Of a stretch of 64,000 nt of DNA, positions 55,025 to 64,000 are shown one piece after another. The stretch covers positions 1,377,246 through 1,441,245 of the forward strand of contig NZ_LT992558.1 in assembly GCF_900258435.1 (NCBI RefSeq), in the 5' to 3' direction. Position 1 is the first letter of the stretch. Every line of letters begins with the position of its first letter. The notes beneath the pieces were generated by a model. It ran no database searches, was not told the origin of the DNA, and saw only the letters and a program-made list of their open reading frames with translations. The translations under genes and the position numbers were made by a program. Source of the DNA: Carnobacterium divergens. GTDB taxonomy: Bacteria; Bacillota; Bacilli; Lactobacillales; Carnobacteriaceae.

Positions 55025-55819
55025 TTAGTTTGCTTCTTTAATAACGTTGATTTGTTGAACGGTTACTTCTTCGTTTGGTTTGTCATTTGCTCCAACAGGA
55101 AGTGCAGCAATTTTATCGACAACATCCATTCCCTCAATTACTTGGCCAAAGACAGTATATTGACCATCTAGGAACGGCGTACCGCCTTTTTTATAGGCTT
55201 CTACTATTTTTTCTGGCACATCATCAGCACTAACTTGGCTGCTTTGATCTTGATCGTTTTGAACAATGTAAAATTGACTTCCAATTGAAATTGGGTCATT
55301 CGTTTTAGCCATCGCTAAAGCGCCACGGATATGGTAAAGTTCCGGAGTTTTTTCAACGCCAAAAGGTTTGCCCCAAATGCTTTCTCCACCAGTTCCATTG
55401 CCTTGAGGATCGCCCCCTTGAATCATAAATTCATTGATGACACGGTGGAAAGGAGTACCATTGTAATAACCGTCTTTACTGTGTTTTACAAAGTTTTCTA
55501 CAGCTTTTGGTGCTAGTTCTGGGAATAATTTTACTTTAATTGAACCCATTGAAGTTACGATTTCTAATTCAGTTTCATTATCGGCTACTTCGTTTGAAAG
55601 TTGAGGAAGCGTTAATTTTGAAAAATCAACTTTTTCTTCTTCACTTTCACTGGTCTCAGCACTATCAGAAGTTAATGAGCTTTCATCGTTTGTTGAGGCT
55701 GTTTCATCTTTATTTTGATCGCTCATATATTTTATGCCAAAGACAATCATAACAAGAGCAACAATTAACAAAATCACGCCTAAAATTAATTTTTTGTTTT
55801 TCATTTTGGTTAAAAACAC
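55025..55819 (-). CDS. Membrane-anchored cyclophilin-type peptidyl-prolyl isomerase
   Basis: 264 residues: N-terminal membrane anchor (KLILGVILLIVALVMIVFGI), a Ser/Glu/Asp-rich spacer (about 36-62), then a cyclophilin domain with KAVENFVKHSKDGYYNGTPFHRVINEFMIQGGDPQGNGTGG and GALAMAK. No lipobox cysteine, so it is a signal-anchored extracellular foldase. Start: GTG 55819 is very close to AAAGGA, ATG 55804 is rather far; undecided. Single gene. Confidence 0.88.
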   Translation of the reverse strand: MFLTKMKNKKLILGVILLIVALVMIVFGIKYMSDQNKDETASTNDESSLTSDSAETSESEEEKVDFSKLTLPQLSNEVADNETELEIVTSMGSIKVKLFPELAPKAVENFVKHSKDGYYNGTPFHRVINEFMIQGGDPQGNGTGGESIWGKPFGVEKTPELYHIRGALAMAKTNDPISIGSQFYIVQNDQDQSSQVSADDVPEKIVEAYKKGGTPFLDGQYTVFGQVIEGMDVVDKIAALPVGANDKPNEEVTVQQINVIKEAN

Positions 55820-56132
55820 ATCCTTTGATTATTTTTAGAACAACCTCTATTTTACATTAGTTTGTATGATTTGGAAATAGCTAGTCGTTTTTTTCATTTT
55901 TTTGTTTTTGGTAAAAAAAGATTAGGTCTATACCAATTAGTTTAAAGCCAAACAATTCAGTTTCCTCACTTCTTGTAGTGACTATCATACCAATTGAAAA
56001 GCGCTATCATAAAAGCAAAAACTTTTAAAAAGTCGCTAGATGAAAGTGTTTTCTTTTGCTATACTAAAAGAGTAAATGAATGAGGGTGGTTTTAAAAAAT
56101 CATCTATTTGAAGTATGGAGGGTCTCAATCAT
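55820..56132. other. Divergent intergenic region, promoters only
   Basis: No ORF with a ribosome site. It contains a palindrome-rich stretch TGAAAAGCGCTATCA (55995-56009 region) and, further right, the mupG promoter. Nothing else recognised. Confidence 0.4.
56041..56065 (+). promoter_or_regulatory. mupG promoter with cre-like sequence
   Basis: Extended -10 TGC-TATACT (56060-56065). Just upstream TGAAAGTGTTTTCT (56041-56054) is two mismatches from the CcpA consensus. Confidence 0.45.
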
Positions 56133-57224
56133 ATGGGAAAATTAGGAGTTTCAATCTATCCAGAACGTTCAACTTTTGAACAAGATAAAAAATATTTAGA
56201 TTTAGCACATCAGTATGGCTACAAACGTGTTTTTACCAGTTTATTAGAAGTCGATGGTGATGGCGATGCCGTTTTAAATGGCTTTAAGAAAGTGATCGCT
56301 TACGCGAACAGTTTAGACATGGAAGTTATGGTGGATATTAATCCTGCTCTTTTTGAACAATTAAAAATATCCTACGATGATTTATCATTTTTCCATGAAA
56401 TGGGCGCATATGGCATCCGTTTAGATCTAGGTTTTACTGGTCAAGAAGAAGCACGTATGACGCGTAATCCTTATGGCATCAAAATCGAAGTAAACATGAG
56501 CTCTGGAACCAATTACATTGAAAGCATTATGAGTTACTCGCCAAATCGAGAAAACTTATTAGGGTCCCATAATTTTTATCCACATCGTTATTCTGGTTTG
56601 GAATATAATCATTTTGTATTTTGTTCAAATCAATACCGCAATCACAATCTTAACACTGCAGCCTTTGTAAATTCTCATGAGGCTACTTTTGGTCCTTGGC
56701 CAACCCAAGACGGTCTTTGTACATTAGAAGATCATCGTGATTTAGAGATTGCTACACAAGTTAAACATTATGTATTAACGGATTTGATTGATGACATCAT
56801 TATCGGAAATGCGTATGCTTCTGAAGCTGAATTAAAAGCAATGGCAGAGGCGTTCAATGCCCCTTATCCATCCGTTAAGGTTGATTTAGATGCGTCCATC
56901 AGTGAGGTGGAGCGTAAGGTGATTCTTGATGAGCTGCATAGTTACCGAGGCGATCGTTCAGCATATATTTTACGTTCAACAATGACACGTATCAAATATA
57001 AAGACGAAGCTTTTCCACCGCATGATACGCGTGATATGATCAAAGGAGACTTATTAGTTGATAATGTTGATTTTGGACAATACAAAGGTGAGTGTCAAAT
57101 TGCTTTGAAAGAAATGAAAAATACTGGACGTGTGAACGTTGTAGGCCGAATTAGCGAGGATGAATTATTCTTATTAGATTTCTTGAAACCATGGTCAAAC
57201 TTTAAATTAATCGAAAATAAATAA
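56133..57224 (+). CDS. mupG: 6-phospho-N-acetylmuramidase MupG (DUF871 family)
   Basis: 363 residues from ATG 56133 (GGAGGGT upstream; the ATG at 56115 overlaps that site). Opening LGVSIYPERSTFEQDKKYLDLAHQYGYKRVFTSLLE, GIRLDLGF, NPYGIKIEVNMS, NFYPHRYSGL and a C-terminal cyclophilin-like domain (RSTMTRIKYKD) are the DUF871/MupG pattern. It cleaves MurNAc-6-phosphate-GlcNAc in cell wall recycling. No murP/murQ is adjacent. Confidence 0.88.
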   Translation: MGKLGVSIYPERSTFEQDKKYLDLAHQYGYKRVFTSLLEVDGDGDAVLNGFKKVIAYANSLDMEVMVDINPALFEQLKISYDDLSFFHEMGAYGIRLDLGFTGQEEARMTRNPYGIKIEVNMSSGTNYIESIMSYSPNRENLLGSHNFYPHRYSGLEYNHFVFCSNQYRNHNLNTAAFVNSHEATFGPWPTQDGLCTLEDHRDLEIATQVKHYVLTDLIDDIIIGNAYASEAELKAMAEAFNAPYPSVKVDLDASISEVERKVILDELHSYRGDRSAYILRSTMTRIKYKDEAFPPHDTRDMIKGDLLVDNVDFGQYKGECQIALKEMKNTGRVNVVGRISEDELFLLDFLKPWSNFKLIENK

Positions 57225-57229
57225 CAGAT

Positions 57230-57270
57230 AGCTCATTCATCAAAGCGATGAATGAGCTCTTTATATTTTT
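57230..57270 (+). terminator. mupG terminator
   Basis: Perfect 12-bp stem AGCTCATTCATC / GATGAATGAGCT, five-base loop, T-rich tail. Confidence 0.88.
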
Positions 57271-57544
57271 AAATGAACAAACGTTTTTATAAAAAAATGA
57301 TAAATCTAAGGAATCTTTATAGACAAAGCTTCTATTCACAAGTACAATAGAACATGGACGAATGTGGGATATACTGAACAATATCTCATTTTTAGAGGAT
57401 TCGTGATGATAAAATCGCATCTTAAATTACATCTTGGAACAAATGTAACACTTAGATTATTCACAAAAGTCCAATGATAAGCATGAATTTATATATAATT
57501 AGATGAAAATCTCACAAACTCATAAAATGAGGAGGAAATAAAAG
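57271..57544. other. Gene-free leader region of obgE
   Basis: No supported ORF. A TATAAT lies at 57494-57499, ~45 bases before obgE, with a poor -35. GAACAAACGTTT at 57275-57286 is one base off a LexA core but too far from the gene to count. Confidence 0.4.
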
Positions 57545-58858
57545 ATGTCAATGTTTTTAGATCAAGTGACAATTAGTGTTAAAGCAGGTGCAGGTGGAAA
57601 CGGGATGGTTGCCTTCCGTCGCGAAAAATATGTACCAGATGGTGGACCAGCCGGTGGAGATGGCGGAAATGGTGGAAACATTATTTTTGTAGTCGATGAA
57701 GGTTTGAGAACGTTAATGGACTTCCGTTTTACGCGTCGCTTTAAAGCGGAAGATGGCGAAAAAGGAATGAGCAAAGGAATGCATGGTCGTGGCGCTGGGG
57801 ATACGTACATTAAAGTCCCACAAGGTACGACAGTAAAGGATATGGATTCCGGTTTAGTACTAGGAGACTTAGTTCTTGATGGTCAAGAATTAGTTGTGGC
57901 AAAAGGTGGACGTGGTGGACGAGGCAATATTCGTTTTGCTTCTGCTAGAAACCCAGCACCAGAAATCGCTGAAAATGGTGAACCAGGGCAAGAACGTCAT
58001 ATTGAGCTTGAATTAAAAGTATTAGCTGACGTTGGACTGGTTGGATTCCCATCTGTTGGAAAATCAACTATTTTATCAATCGTTTCAAAAGCCCGCCCAA
58101 AAATCGGTGCGTATCATTTTACAACATTAGTTCCTAACTTAGGAATGGTGCAAGCAGAAGATGGACGTAGCTTTGTTATGGCCGATTTACCAGGATTGAT
58201 TGAAGGAGCTTCACAAGGAATTGGTTTAGGTACACAATTCTTACGTCATATTGAACGGACACGTGTCATTTTACATGTTATCGATATGAGCGGGAGCGAG
58301 GGACGTGATCCTTACGAAGATTACGTTGCCATCAATAAAGAATTAGAAACGTATAATTTACGTTTGATGGAACGCCCACAATTAATTGTAGCCAATAAAA
58401 TGGACATGCCAGAATCTGAAGAAAACTTGAAGAAATTCAAAGAACAACTAAAAGCTCTTAAAAAAGATGAATTTGAAGACGACATTCCTGTTTTCCCAAT
58501 TTCAGCAATTAGTCATAAAGGAACAAACAACTTACTAAGTGCGACAGCAGATGTCCTTGAAGTAACGCCTGAGTTTCCACTTTATGAATTGGTGGATGAG
58601 GACGAAACGGTTATGTACAAACATACGCCAGAAGAAAAAGGCTATGAAATTTCTCGTGATAGTGACGCAGCTTGGGTTCTTAGTGGCGAAAAACTTGAAA
58701 AATTATTCAAGATGACGAACTTTGAAACCGATGAAAGTGTCATGCGTTTTGCAAGACAATTACGTGCGATGGGAATCGATGAAGAAATGCGTGAAATGGG
58801 AGCTAAAGATGGCGATCTTGTCCGTATTATGAAATATGAATTTGAGTTTGTGGAATAA
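57545..58858 (+). CDS. obgE: GTPase ObgE/CgtA
   Basis: 437 residues: glycine-rich Obg fold (residues 1-158), G domain with GFPSVGKST (G1), [10 protein letters not shown] (G3), NKMD (G4), and the Gram-positive C-terminal OCT domain ([12 protein letters not shown]... [23 protein letters not shown]). Acts in ribosome assembly and stress control. GAGGAGG upstream. Confidence 0.96.
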   Translation: MSMFLDQVTISVKAGAGGNGMVAFRREKYVPDGGPAGGDGGNGGNIIFVVDEGLRTLMDFRFTRRFKAEDGEKGMSKGMHGRGAGDTYIKVPQGTTVKDMDSGLVLGDLVLDGQELVVAKGGRGGRGNIRFASARNPAPEIAENGEPGQERHIELELKVLADVGLVGFPSVGKSTILSIVSKARPKIGAYHFTTLVPNLGMVQAEDGRSFVMADLPGLIEGASQGIGLGTQFLRHIERTRVILHVIDMSGSEGRDPYEDYVAINKELETYNLRLMERPQLIVANKMDMPESEENLKKFKEQLKALKKDEFEDDIPVFPISAISHKGTNNLLSATADVLEVTPEFPLYELVDEDETVMYKHTPEEKGYEISRDSDAAWVLSGEKLEKLFKMTNFETDESVMRFARQLRAMGIDEEMREMGAKDGDLVRIMKYEFEFVE

Positions 58859-58867
58859 AATAGCATG

Positions 58868-58909
58868 CTAAAAGCTGAACTCTATGTAATTTATAGAGTT
58901 CAGCTTTTT
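58868..58909 (+). terminator. obgE terminator
   Basis: Perfect 16-bp stem AAAAGCTGAACTCTAT / ATAGAGTTCAGCTTTT with T-run. Confidence 0.9.
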
Positions 58910-58929
58910 ATTTAGAAGGGAACTGAAAA

Positions 58930-59358
58930 ATGGATTATAGAAAAGCTACACAAGATGATTATCCGTTGATTTTAAAAATATGGGAACAATCTGTAATCGC
59001 CACCCATTCTTTTTTATCAGCAAAAGATCGTGAGGCGATTAAATTAGAAATCCCAACTTATTTTCCACATCTAGTCCTTCACCTTTGGGTTGTAAATCAT
59101 GGGATTGTAGGATTTTCAGCGATTCAAGAAGAGTGTTTGGAAATGCTTTTCTTAGATGAGCCTTCTATCGGCAAAGGATATGGAAAACAAATTTTAAATC
59201 AATTAATGAAAGATTTTTCAATAAAAAAAGTAGACGTCAATGAGCAAAATCACAGTGCAAAAAAATTCTATTTGAAAAATGGATTTGTTCAGATCGGTCG
59301 AGATGCAGTTGACAACGAAGGCAGAGCCTATCCCATTCTCCATTTAAAGTTAGCGTAA
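58930..59358 (+). CDS. GNAT-family N-acetyltransferase
   Basis: 142 residues: YRKATQDDYPLILKIWEQSV at the N-terminus, the acetyl-CoA motif region FLDEPSIGKGYGKQILNQLMKD, then VDVNEQNHSAKKFYLKNGFVQIGRD. Similar to YiaC/YjaB-like acetyltransferases. Substrate unknown. GAAGGGAAC upstream. Confidence 0.88.
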   Translation: MDYRKATQDDYPLILKIWEQSVIATHSFLSAKDREAIKLEIPTYFPHLVLHLWVVNHGIVGFSAIQEECLEMLFLDEPSIGKGYGKQILNQLMKDFSIKKVDVNEQNHSAKKFYLKNGFVQIGRDAVDNEGRAYPILHLKLA

Positions 59359-59612
59359 ATTGGAAGAATCTTAGGCGAATGAAAGACTTTAAATAATTTA
59401 ATTTTTATTTAAGAACTCTGAAATTACTGATAAATAAGGAGTTCGCAATTAGAATTAAAAATTTCGTTCATTCATGGCCTTTTGAAGGTCGCTTATTGTT
59501 TGAATATTTGATAAAATAATAAGTGACGCACACTTACAAATAAGGAAAGTTGTTGGATGACTTTATTTATAAAAATCCATCGTGCAGAGTATTAAAGGAG
59601 TTTATTATACGA

Positions 59613-61466
59613 ATGGAAAATAAAAAAAGACTAAAGAAAAGTCGATACATGCCTGGACTAGATGGCTTACGCGCAATCGCTGTTTTAGGTGTCATTTTTT
59701 ATCACTTAACGCCTCATATTTTGCCAGGAGGTTTTTTAGGAGTTCCTATTTTTTTTGTTTTATCAGGTTATCTGATTACTGACTTACTTATTCAAGAATT
59801 TCAACAAAATAATAAAATCAGTTTAAAACAATTTTGGAAGAGAAGGTTGAACAGACTCTATCCGGCATTACTAGCGATGCTGATTTTAGTAACAGGTTGG
59901 ATTACATTATTTCAACGAGAGCTTTTGTTAAATATTAGAGGCGCTATTATTAGCAGTTTGTTGTATTTAAACAACTGGTGGCAAATTCTTCAAGGGGAGT
60001 CCTATTTTGATCGCTTTGCAACGCCATCTCCCTTTGTTCATTTATGGTCACTTGCTTTAGAAGGTCAATTTTACTTAGTTTGGCCGGTGATTGTTGTTTT
60101 AGCAACAATTACGATTAAGAAAAATAGCCACATATTTTACTTGTTTATGGGGTTATCCGTTATTTCAGCCCTGTTAATGGCTGTTTTATTTGTGCCAAAT
60201 GGAGATCCAAGTCGAGTTTATTACGGAACAGACACGAGAGCTTTTTCACTTTTAATTGGATCAGCTATTTCTTTTGTTTGGCCAAGCACTAAGTTAAAGG
60301 AAGAAGTTCCATTGAAGGCGAAACTGATTTTAGAATCTGTCGGACTTGTGGCATTGGCACTCTTGATTTTTATGATGACGACGGTAATGGCAACTAATAC
60401 ATTCACTTATTATGGAGGAATGTTTTTATTTAGTTTAGTCAGTGGTGTTTTAATCGGAATTGTTGCCCATCCAGCGACTTATTTATCTCGTGTACTAGGT
60501 ATGCAACCTTTTAAATGGCTTGGTCAAAGAAGTTATGGATTGTATTTATGGCAATATCCTGTCATGGTTTTGTATGAAGTGAAAATTGGAGATACCAGTA
60601 TTCATCCAACAAGGCACCTATTGATTCAGTTGCTTTTGATTGTACTTTTGACAGAAGCTTCATATAGTTTAATTGAAATGCCGTTTAAAAAATTAAATGT
60701 GAAAGCCATTTTAAATTGGCAAGTGATTGTTGAAAAATGGCATTCTTTATTGAATGGAACAGGAGTCAGAGGTTGGCTTGAAAAAGGGAGTGTCGCATTT
60801 ATTTGCTTCACGTTACTAATTTCTACAGTAGGCTTTATAATGGCACCCACAGGTGAAAATAAATCCTCCACACAACTAGCAGAGAAAATAGCAACGAATA
60901 AAGCAAAACTGGAAGAACAAAAGTCAACCGCAACTAAACCAAAAGAAACGGTTCCGCTTGTAGAGGGGATCACTCCAACCGAAATGGAAAAAGCCAGTCA
61001 AATGAAGGCTACATTTATTGGCGATTCTGTTATGCTAAGCGTTGTTGAACCGTTGCAAGTGATTTTTCCAAAAGGAACGATTGATGGAGAAGTCGGACGT
61101 CAACTTTATAACACAGCTCCAGTTGTTGAACGATTGAAATCAGAAAAAAAATTAGGGACTCCAGTGATTTTAGAATTAGGCACAAATGGTGCGTTTACAG
61201 ATAGTCAAATGGACGAACTATTGAACACAATTGACAAAAATACGCCGATTTATTTGGTTAATACGCAAGTTCCCAAAAATTGGAAAAATAGTGTAAATGC
61301 AGGGCTAATTTCAGCTAGTAAACGATTTAAAAATGTTCGTTTGATTGACTGGAATCAATACAGTAAAGACAGAACGGATTGGTTTTATAACGATGGTGTC
61401 CATCCAAATGAAGAGGGCGCGAAACATTATGCTCAATTGATTGCCAAAACAGTCTTAACTGAATAA
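59613..61466 (+). CDS. OatA-type peptidoglycan O-acetyltransferase (acyltransferase 3 plus SGNH)
   Basis: 617 residues from ATG 59613. Residues ~10-360 form an acyltransferase-3 membrane domain ([61 protein letters not shown]), followed by a membrane helix and a surface SGNH domain with GDSVM, GTNG and [13 protein letters not shown] (Ser, Asn, Asp-His). This layout is OatA, which acetylates muramic acid and gives lysozyme resistance. AAAGGAG is 12 bases upstream. Confidence 0.88.
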   Translation: MENKKRLKKSRYMPGLDGLRAIAVLGVIFYHLTPHILPGGFLGVPIFFVLSGYLITDLLIQEFQQNNKISLKQFWKRRLNRLYPALLAMLILVTGWITLFQRELLLNIRGAIISSLLYLNNWWQILQGESYFDRFATPSPFVHLWSLALEGQFYLVWPVIVVLATITIKKNSHIFYLFMGLSVISALLMAVLFVPNGDPSRVYYGTDTRAFSLLIGSAISFVWPSTKLKEEVPLKAKLILESVGLVALALLIFMMTTVMATNTFTYYGGMFLFSLVSGVLIGIVAHPATYLSRVLGMQPFKWLGQRSYGLYLWQYPVMVLYEVKIGDTSIHPTRHLLIQLLLIVLLTEASYSLIEMPFKKLNVKAILNWQVIVEKWHSLLNGTGVRGWLEKGSVAFICFTLLISTVGFIMAPTGENKSSTQLAEKIATNKAKLEEQKSTATKPKETVPLVEGITPTEMEKASQMKATFIGDSVMLSVVEPLQVIFPKGTIDGEVGRQLYNTAPVVERLKSEKKLGTPVILELGTNGAFTDSQMDELLNTIDKNTPIYLVNTQVPKNWKNSVNAGLISASKRFKNVRLIDWNQYSKDRTDWFYNDGVHPNEEGAKHYAQLIAKTVLTE

Positions 61467-61531
61467 GTAAAAAAAGCACCCACAAAATAAACAGATTAAA
61501 CGTTGATTTATTGACAGATAGGATAATGACT

Positions 61532-62470
61532 ATGGAATTACTATTTTTAGGTACTGGCGCAGGTGTACCTGCAAAGCATCGCAATGTTACAAGCATTGCG
61601 TTAAAATTATTAGAAGAACGCAATCAAGTTTGGTTAGTTGATTGCGGCGAAGGCACGCAACAGCAAATATTAAATACCACTTTAAAACCACGAAAAATCG
61701 ATAAAATTTTTATTACTCATTTACATGGCGACCATATTTTTGGTTTGCCTGGCCTATTGAGCAGTCGTTCGTTTCAAGGTGGCGAAAGTCCATTAACCGT
61801 TTATGGACCAAAAGGAATCAAAGATTACATTCTGACAAGCTTGAAAATTTCAGGAACGCATTTGAAATATACTTTGAATTTTCACGAAATCTATGAAGCA
61901 GGGGTTCTTTTTGAAGACCAGCAATTTAAAGTAAGTTGTTTAGAGTTGGATCATGGTATCCAATCATTTGGTTATCGTTTTGAAGAAGCAGATCATAAAG
62001 GAATGCTCCAAGTAGAAGAATTAAAAGCAATCGGTGTGCCTTTTGGACCATTGTATGGTAGATTAAAAAAAGGGGAAACGGTTACTTTAGAAAACGGTCA
62101 AGTTGTTGATGGAAAAAAATATGTTGGTAAAGATCAAAAAGGAAGAATAGTTGCTATATTAGGGGATACAAGAAAACATCCCAATAGTGCTATTTTAGCA
62201 AAAGATGCGGATGTCTTAGTTCATGAAAGTACCTTTGATGGGGAAGATAGAAAAATGGCACGCAATTATTTTCATTCAACAACTTTTGACGCTGCAGAAA
62301 TTGCCAAAGAAGCGAATGCGAAACGTTTATTGCTAACTCATATTAGTGCGCGTTATCTTGGGAAAGACGTAGTAGAACTTCAAAAAGAAGCGAAGACGAT
62401 TTTTGATAACAGCTATGTGGTGAAAGATTTTGATGAAATTATCATTCCGTTAACAAGAACCGATAAATAA
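61532..62470 (+). CDS. rnz: Ribonuclease Z
   Basis: 312 residues: metallo-beta-lactamase fold with [17 protein letters not shown] at the N-terminus, zinc motif [13 protein letters not shown], flexible arm region ([15 protein letters not shown]) and LLTHISARY. Matures tRNA 3' ends. ATG 61532 (MELLFLG) preferred over the 61511 frame start by family alignment. Confidence 0.93.
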   Translation: MELLFLGTGAGVPAKHRNVTSIALKLLEERNQVWLVDCGEGTQQQILNTTLKPRKIDKIFITHLHGDHIFGLPGLLSSRSFQGGESPLTVYGPKGIKDYILTSLKISGTHLKYTLNFHEIYEAGVLFEDQQFKVSCLELDHGIQSFGYRFEEADHKGMLQVEELKAIGVPFGPLYGRLKKGETVTLENGQVVDGKKYVGKDQKGRIVAILGDTRKHPNSAILAKDADVLVHESTFDGEDRKMARNYFHSTTFDAAEIAKEANAKRLLLTHISARYLGKDVVELQKEAKTIFDNSYVVKDFDEIIIPLTRTDK

Positions 62471-62489
62471 TAAAGGAGATGAATGAAGC

Positions 62490-63293
62490 ATGGGAACAAA
62501 TAGAAACGATTTAACAGGAAAAGTTGTTGTCATTACAGGTGGATCAGGTGGCTTAGGAGAGCAAATCGCCTATGCGGCTGCTAGACAAAATGCAACCGTC
62601 GTCGTTTGTGCTAGAAGAATTAATTTATTAGGTAAAGTACGCCATAATTGTGAGGATTTATCCGGTGCACCGGCCTTTGCTTTTCAATTAGATGTAGCGA
62701 ATCCTGAAAATATTAAAGAAGTAGTAGAACGAATTCATGATGAAGTTGGAGCAATTGATGTGTTAGTTAATAATGCAGGCTTTGGTCATTTTGAAGAAGC
62801 CCTGACTTTTGATATGGATCTTGCTGAAAAAATGTTTAGAGTGAATGTATTAGGTTTAATGTACATGACGCAATTAGTTGCCATCGAAATGGCCGATCGT
62901 GGCGCAGGGCATATCATTAACATTGCTTCCCAAGCAGCTAAAATGGCTACCCAAAAATCTTCAATTTATTCGGCAACAAAATTTGCGGTTTTAGGTTATT
63001 CAAATGCATTGCGCTTAGAATTGAAACCACTGGGTGTCTACGTAACGACGGTTAATCCAGGACCGATTGAAACGAATTTCTTTGAGATTGCGGATGAAAC
63101 TGGCGAATACTTAAAGAAAGTTGATTTATTAGTTTTAGATCCAACGATTGTAGCGAAACGAATTGTTGGGGTTATAAACGTCCCTCGTCGTGAATTGAAT
63201 ATGCCTAAATTAATGGAATTTGCTGGGAAAATGTATACCTTGTTTCCACATGTGGGAGATTACCTAGCAAGTACTCTTTTTAACAATAAATAA
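62490..63293 (+). CDS. Short-chain dehydrogenase/reductase
   Basis: 267 residues: VITGGSGGLGEQIAYAA, NNAGFGHFEEAL, catalytic Tyr/Lys in IYSATKFA and PGPIETNF. C-terminal LNMPKLMEFAGKMYTLFPH resembles the YqjQ/DltE-like group that often follows rnz in lactic acid bacteria. AAAGGAG upstream, 19 bases from the rnz stop, so co-transcribed. Substrate unknown. Confidence 0.9.
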   Translation: MGTNRNDLTGKVVVITGGSGGLGEQIAYAAARQNATVVVCARRINLLGKVRHNCEDLSGAPAFAFQLDVANPENIKEVVERIHDEVGAIDVLVNNAGFGHFEEALTFDMDLAEKMFRVNVLGLMYMTQLVAIEMADRGAGHIINIASQAAKMATQKSSIYSATKFAVLGYSNALRLELKPLGVYVTTVNPGPIETNFFEIADETGEYLKKVDLLVLDPTIVAKRIVGVINVPRRELNMPKLMEFAGKMYTLFPHVGDYLASTLFNNK

Positions 63294-63301
63294 AAATAAA
63301 C

Positions 63302-63341
63302 TAAAAATCTTCTGGATTCAATTGAATCAGGAGATTTTTTT
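63302..63341 (+). terminator. Terminator of rnz-SDR
   Basis: Stem AAAAATCTTCTGGATTCAA with its near-complement, T7 tail. Confidence 0.88.
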
Positions 63342-63405
63342 GATTGACTCTGACACACTGAGAAGGTTTATACTGAAATAAAACAAGAAAAGAGGACGAT
63401 TGTTT

Positions 63406-64000
63406 ATGAAATATGAATGGCGAAAAAAAGAAAAAAGTCTGTATTTACCAAAAGAGACCCCAACAATAGTGGAAGTTCCTGAATTAAGTTACTTAACAAT
63501 TACTGGAGAAGGAAATCCAAATATGACCTCTTTTTCCAACGCAGTAGCAACTCTTTACAAGGCTTCCTATACAATAAAAATGTTGCCAAAAAAAGGAATA
63601 ATACCTGATGGATACTATGATTATACGGTTTTCCCATTAGAAGGGTTTTGGGATTCCCAAATTCCTGTTACAAATGAGCAACCCTTAAACTTAGATCAGT
63701 TGATTTATAAAATAATGATTCGCCAACCTGATTTTGTAACTGCTGAATTGGTAGCCGAGATAAAGGAGACACGTTTGGATTCCTTAGCAATTGAATTAGT
63801 GGATAAGCTGCAATTTGAAACGATTAAGGAAGGACGAAATATCCAAATGATGCATGTTGGTAGCTATGCAGACGAGATTCATTCTTTTAACAAAATGAAT
63901 GATTATTGTAAAGAAATGAATTTAAAAAAAGTCGGTCACCAACATAAAGAAATCTACGTGTCTGATCCTAAAAAAGTAGCACCAGAAAAATTGAAAACAG
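63406..64000 (+). CDS. GyrI-like domain protein, 3' end outside window
   Basis: Open frame from ATG 63406 (AGAGGAC upstream) to the window end, 198 codons seen, no stop. Opening MKYEWRKKEKSLYLPK, then VEVPELSYLTITGEGNPN, GYYDYTVFPLEGFWD and MHVGSYADEIHSFNKMNDY match the stand-alone GyrI-like small-molecule-binding family (SOUL/GyrI superfamily). No DNA-binding domain. Ligand unknown. Confidence 0.85.
   Translation, partial: MKYEWRKKEKSLYLPKETPTIVEVPELSYLTITGEGNPNMTSFSNAVATLYKASYTIKMLPKKGIIPDGYYDYTVFPLEGFWDSQIPVTNEQPLNLDQLIYKIMIRQPDFVTAELVAEIKETRLDSLAIELVDKLQFETIKEGRNIQMMHVGSYADEIHSFNKMNDYCKEMNLKKVGHQHKEIYVSDPKKVAPEKLKT

Noticed and set aside
55995..56009. cre site TGAAAAGCGCTATCA upstream of mupG
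   Set aside because: One base longer than the CcpA consensus; kept only as a note in the intergenic entry.
57275..57286. Possible LexA box GAACAAACGTTT near obgE
   Set aside because: One base off the core, about 260 bases from the gene and not within a promoter; no SOS link known for obgE.

Overview
The window reads as chromosome of a low-GC Gram-positive of the order Lactobacillales. Pointers are a FabT/FabK-type fatty acid operon, CopY/CopZ, an enterococcal-length SigA, a Firmicutes-type fruRKA operon, strong GGAGG ribosome sites and many T-tailed hairpin terminators. The overall picture fits Carnobacteriaceae (for example Carnobacterium), but the genus is recollection of gene content, not something the sequence proves. 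No tRNA, rRNA, CRISPR array, transposase or integrase was seen.

Layout. 1-3.7 kb: 3' part of a MutS-family ATPase, then an HxlR regulator divergent from a short-chain dehydrogenase and an aldo/keto reductase. 3.7-7.6 kb (minus strand): a heme-stress module, hssR-hssS and a separately transcribed hrtB-hrtA efflux pump with an HssR-type direct repeat at its promoter. 8.4-18.3 kb: the complete type II fatty acid synthesis operon fabT-fabH-acpP-fabK-fabD-fabG-fabF-accB-fabZ-accC-accD-accA, with three FabT-type palindromes. 18.3-21.3 kb (minus): a hypothetical gene and feoA-feoB plus a Cys-rich Feo accessory protein behind a Fur-like box. 21.4-26.7 kb: a TPR protein, trigger factor, the primary sigma factor and clpX.

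26.8-35.0 kb is the striking part. A compact set of siphophage-type tail and lysis genes lies between the housekeeping genes clpX and engB (ysxC): ArpU-like regulator, tail tube, tail chaperones G and T, tape measure, distal tail, tail-associated protein, receptor-binding protein, holin and LysM endolysin. There is no capsid, portal, terminase, replication, integrase or repressor gene. A perfect LexA (SOS) box lies inside the spacer of the regulator's promoter, and a near-identical copy lies at the tail operon promoter. The simplest reading is a DNA-damage-induced headless phage-tail bacteriocin (F-type tailocin, similar in design to the Listeria monocins), with production and lysis genes in one operon.

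35.1-46 kb: engB, hemA-hemL (the ALA branch only, without the other heme genes that usually follow), a MazG-like pyrophosphohydrolase, a 44-residue acidic microprotein gene, copYZ with two cop boxes but no copper ATPase, a fused substrate-binding/permease amino acid ABC transporter with its ATPase, a Mn-type cation efflux protein, and an ECF sigma factor with a DUF4179 anti-sigma-like membrane protein. 45.6-64 kb: an aminotransferase, an ABC-2 exporter, fruRKA with a cre-like site, Rrf2 and GntR/YtrA regulators (the latter coupled to a DUF1648 membrane protein), a membrane-anchored cyclophilin, MupG, ObgE, a GNAT protein, an OatA-type acyltransferase, RNase Z, a short-chain dehydrogenase and the 5' part of a GyrI-like domain protein.

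Several modules share themes: heme and metal handling (hss/hrt, feo, cop, CDF, hemAL), envelope maintenance (fab operon, OatA, MupG, ECF sigma) and damage-induced release of the tail particle.
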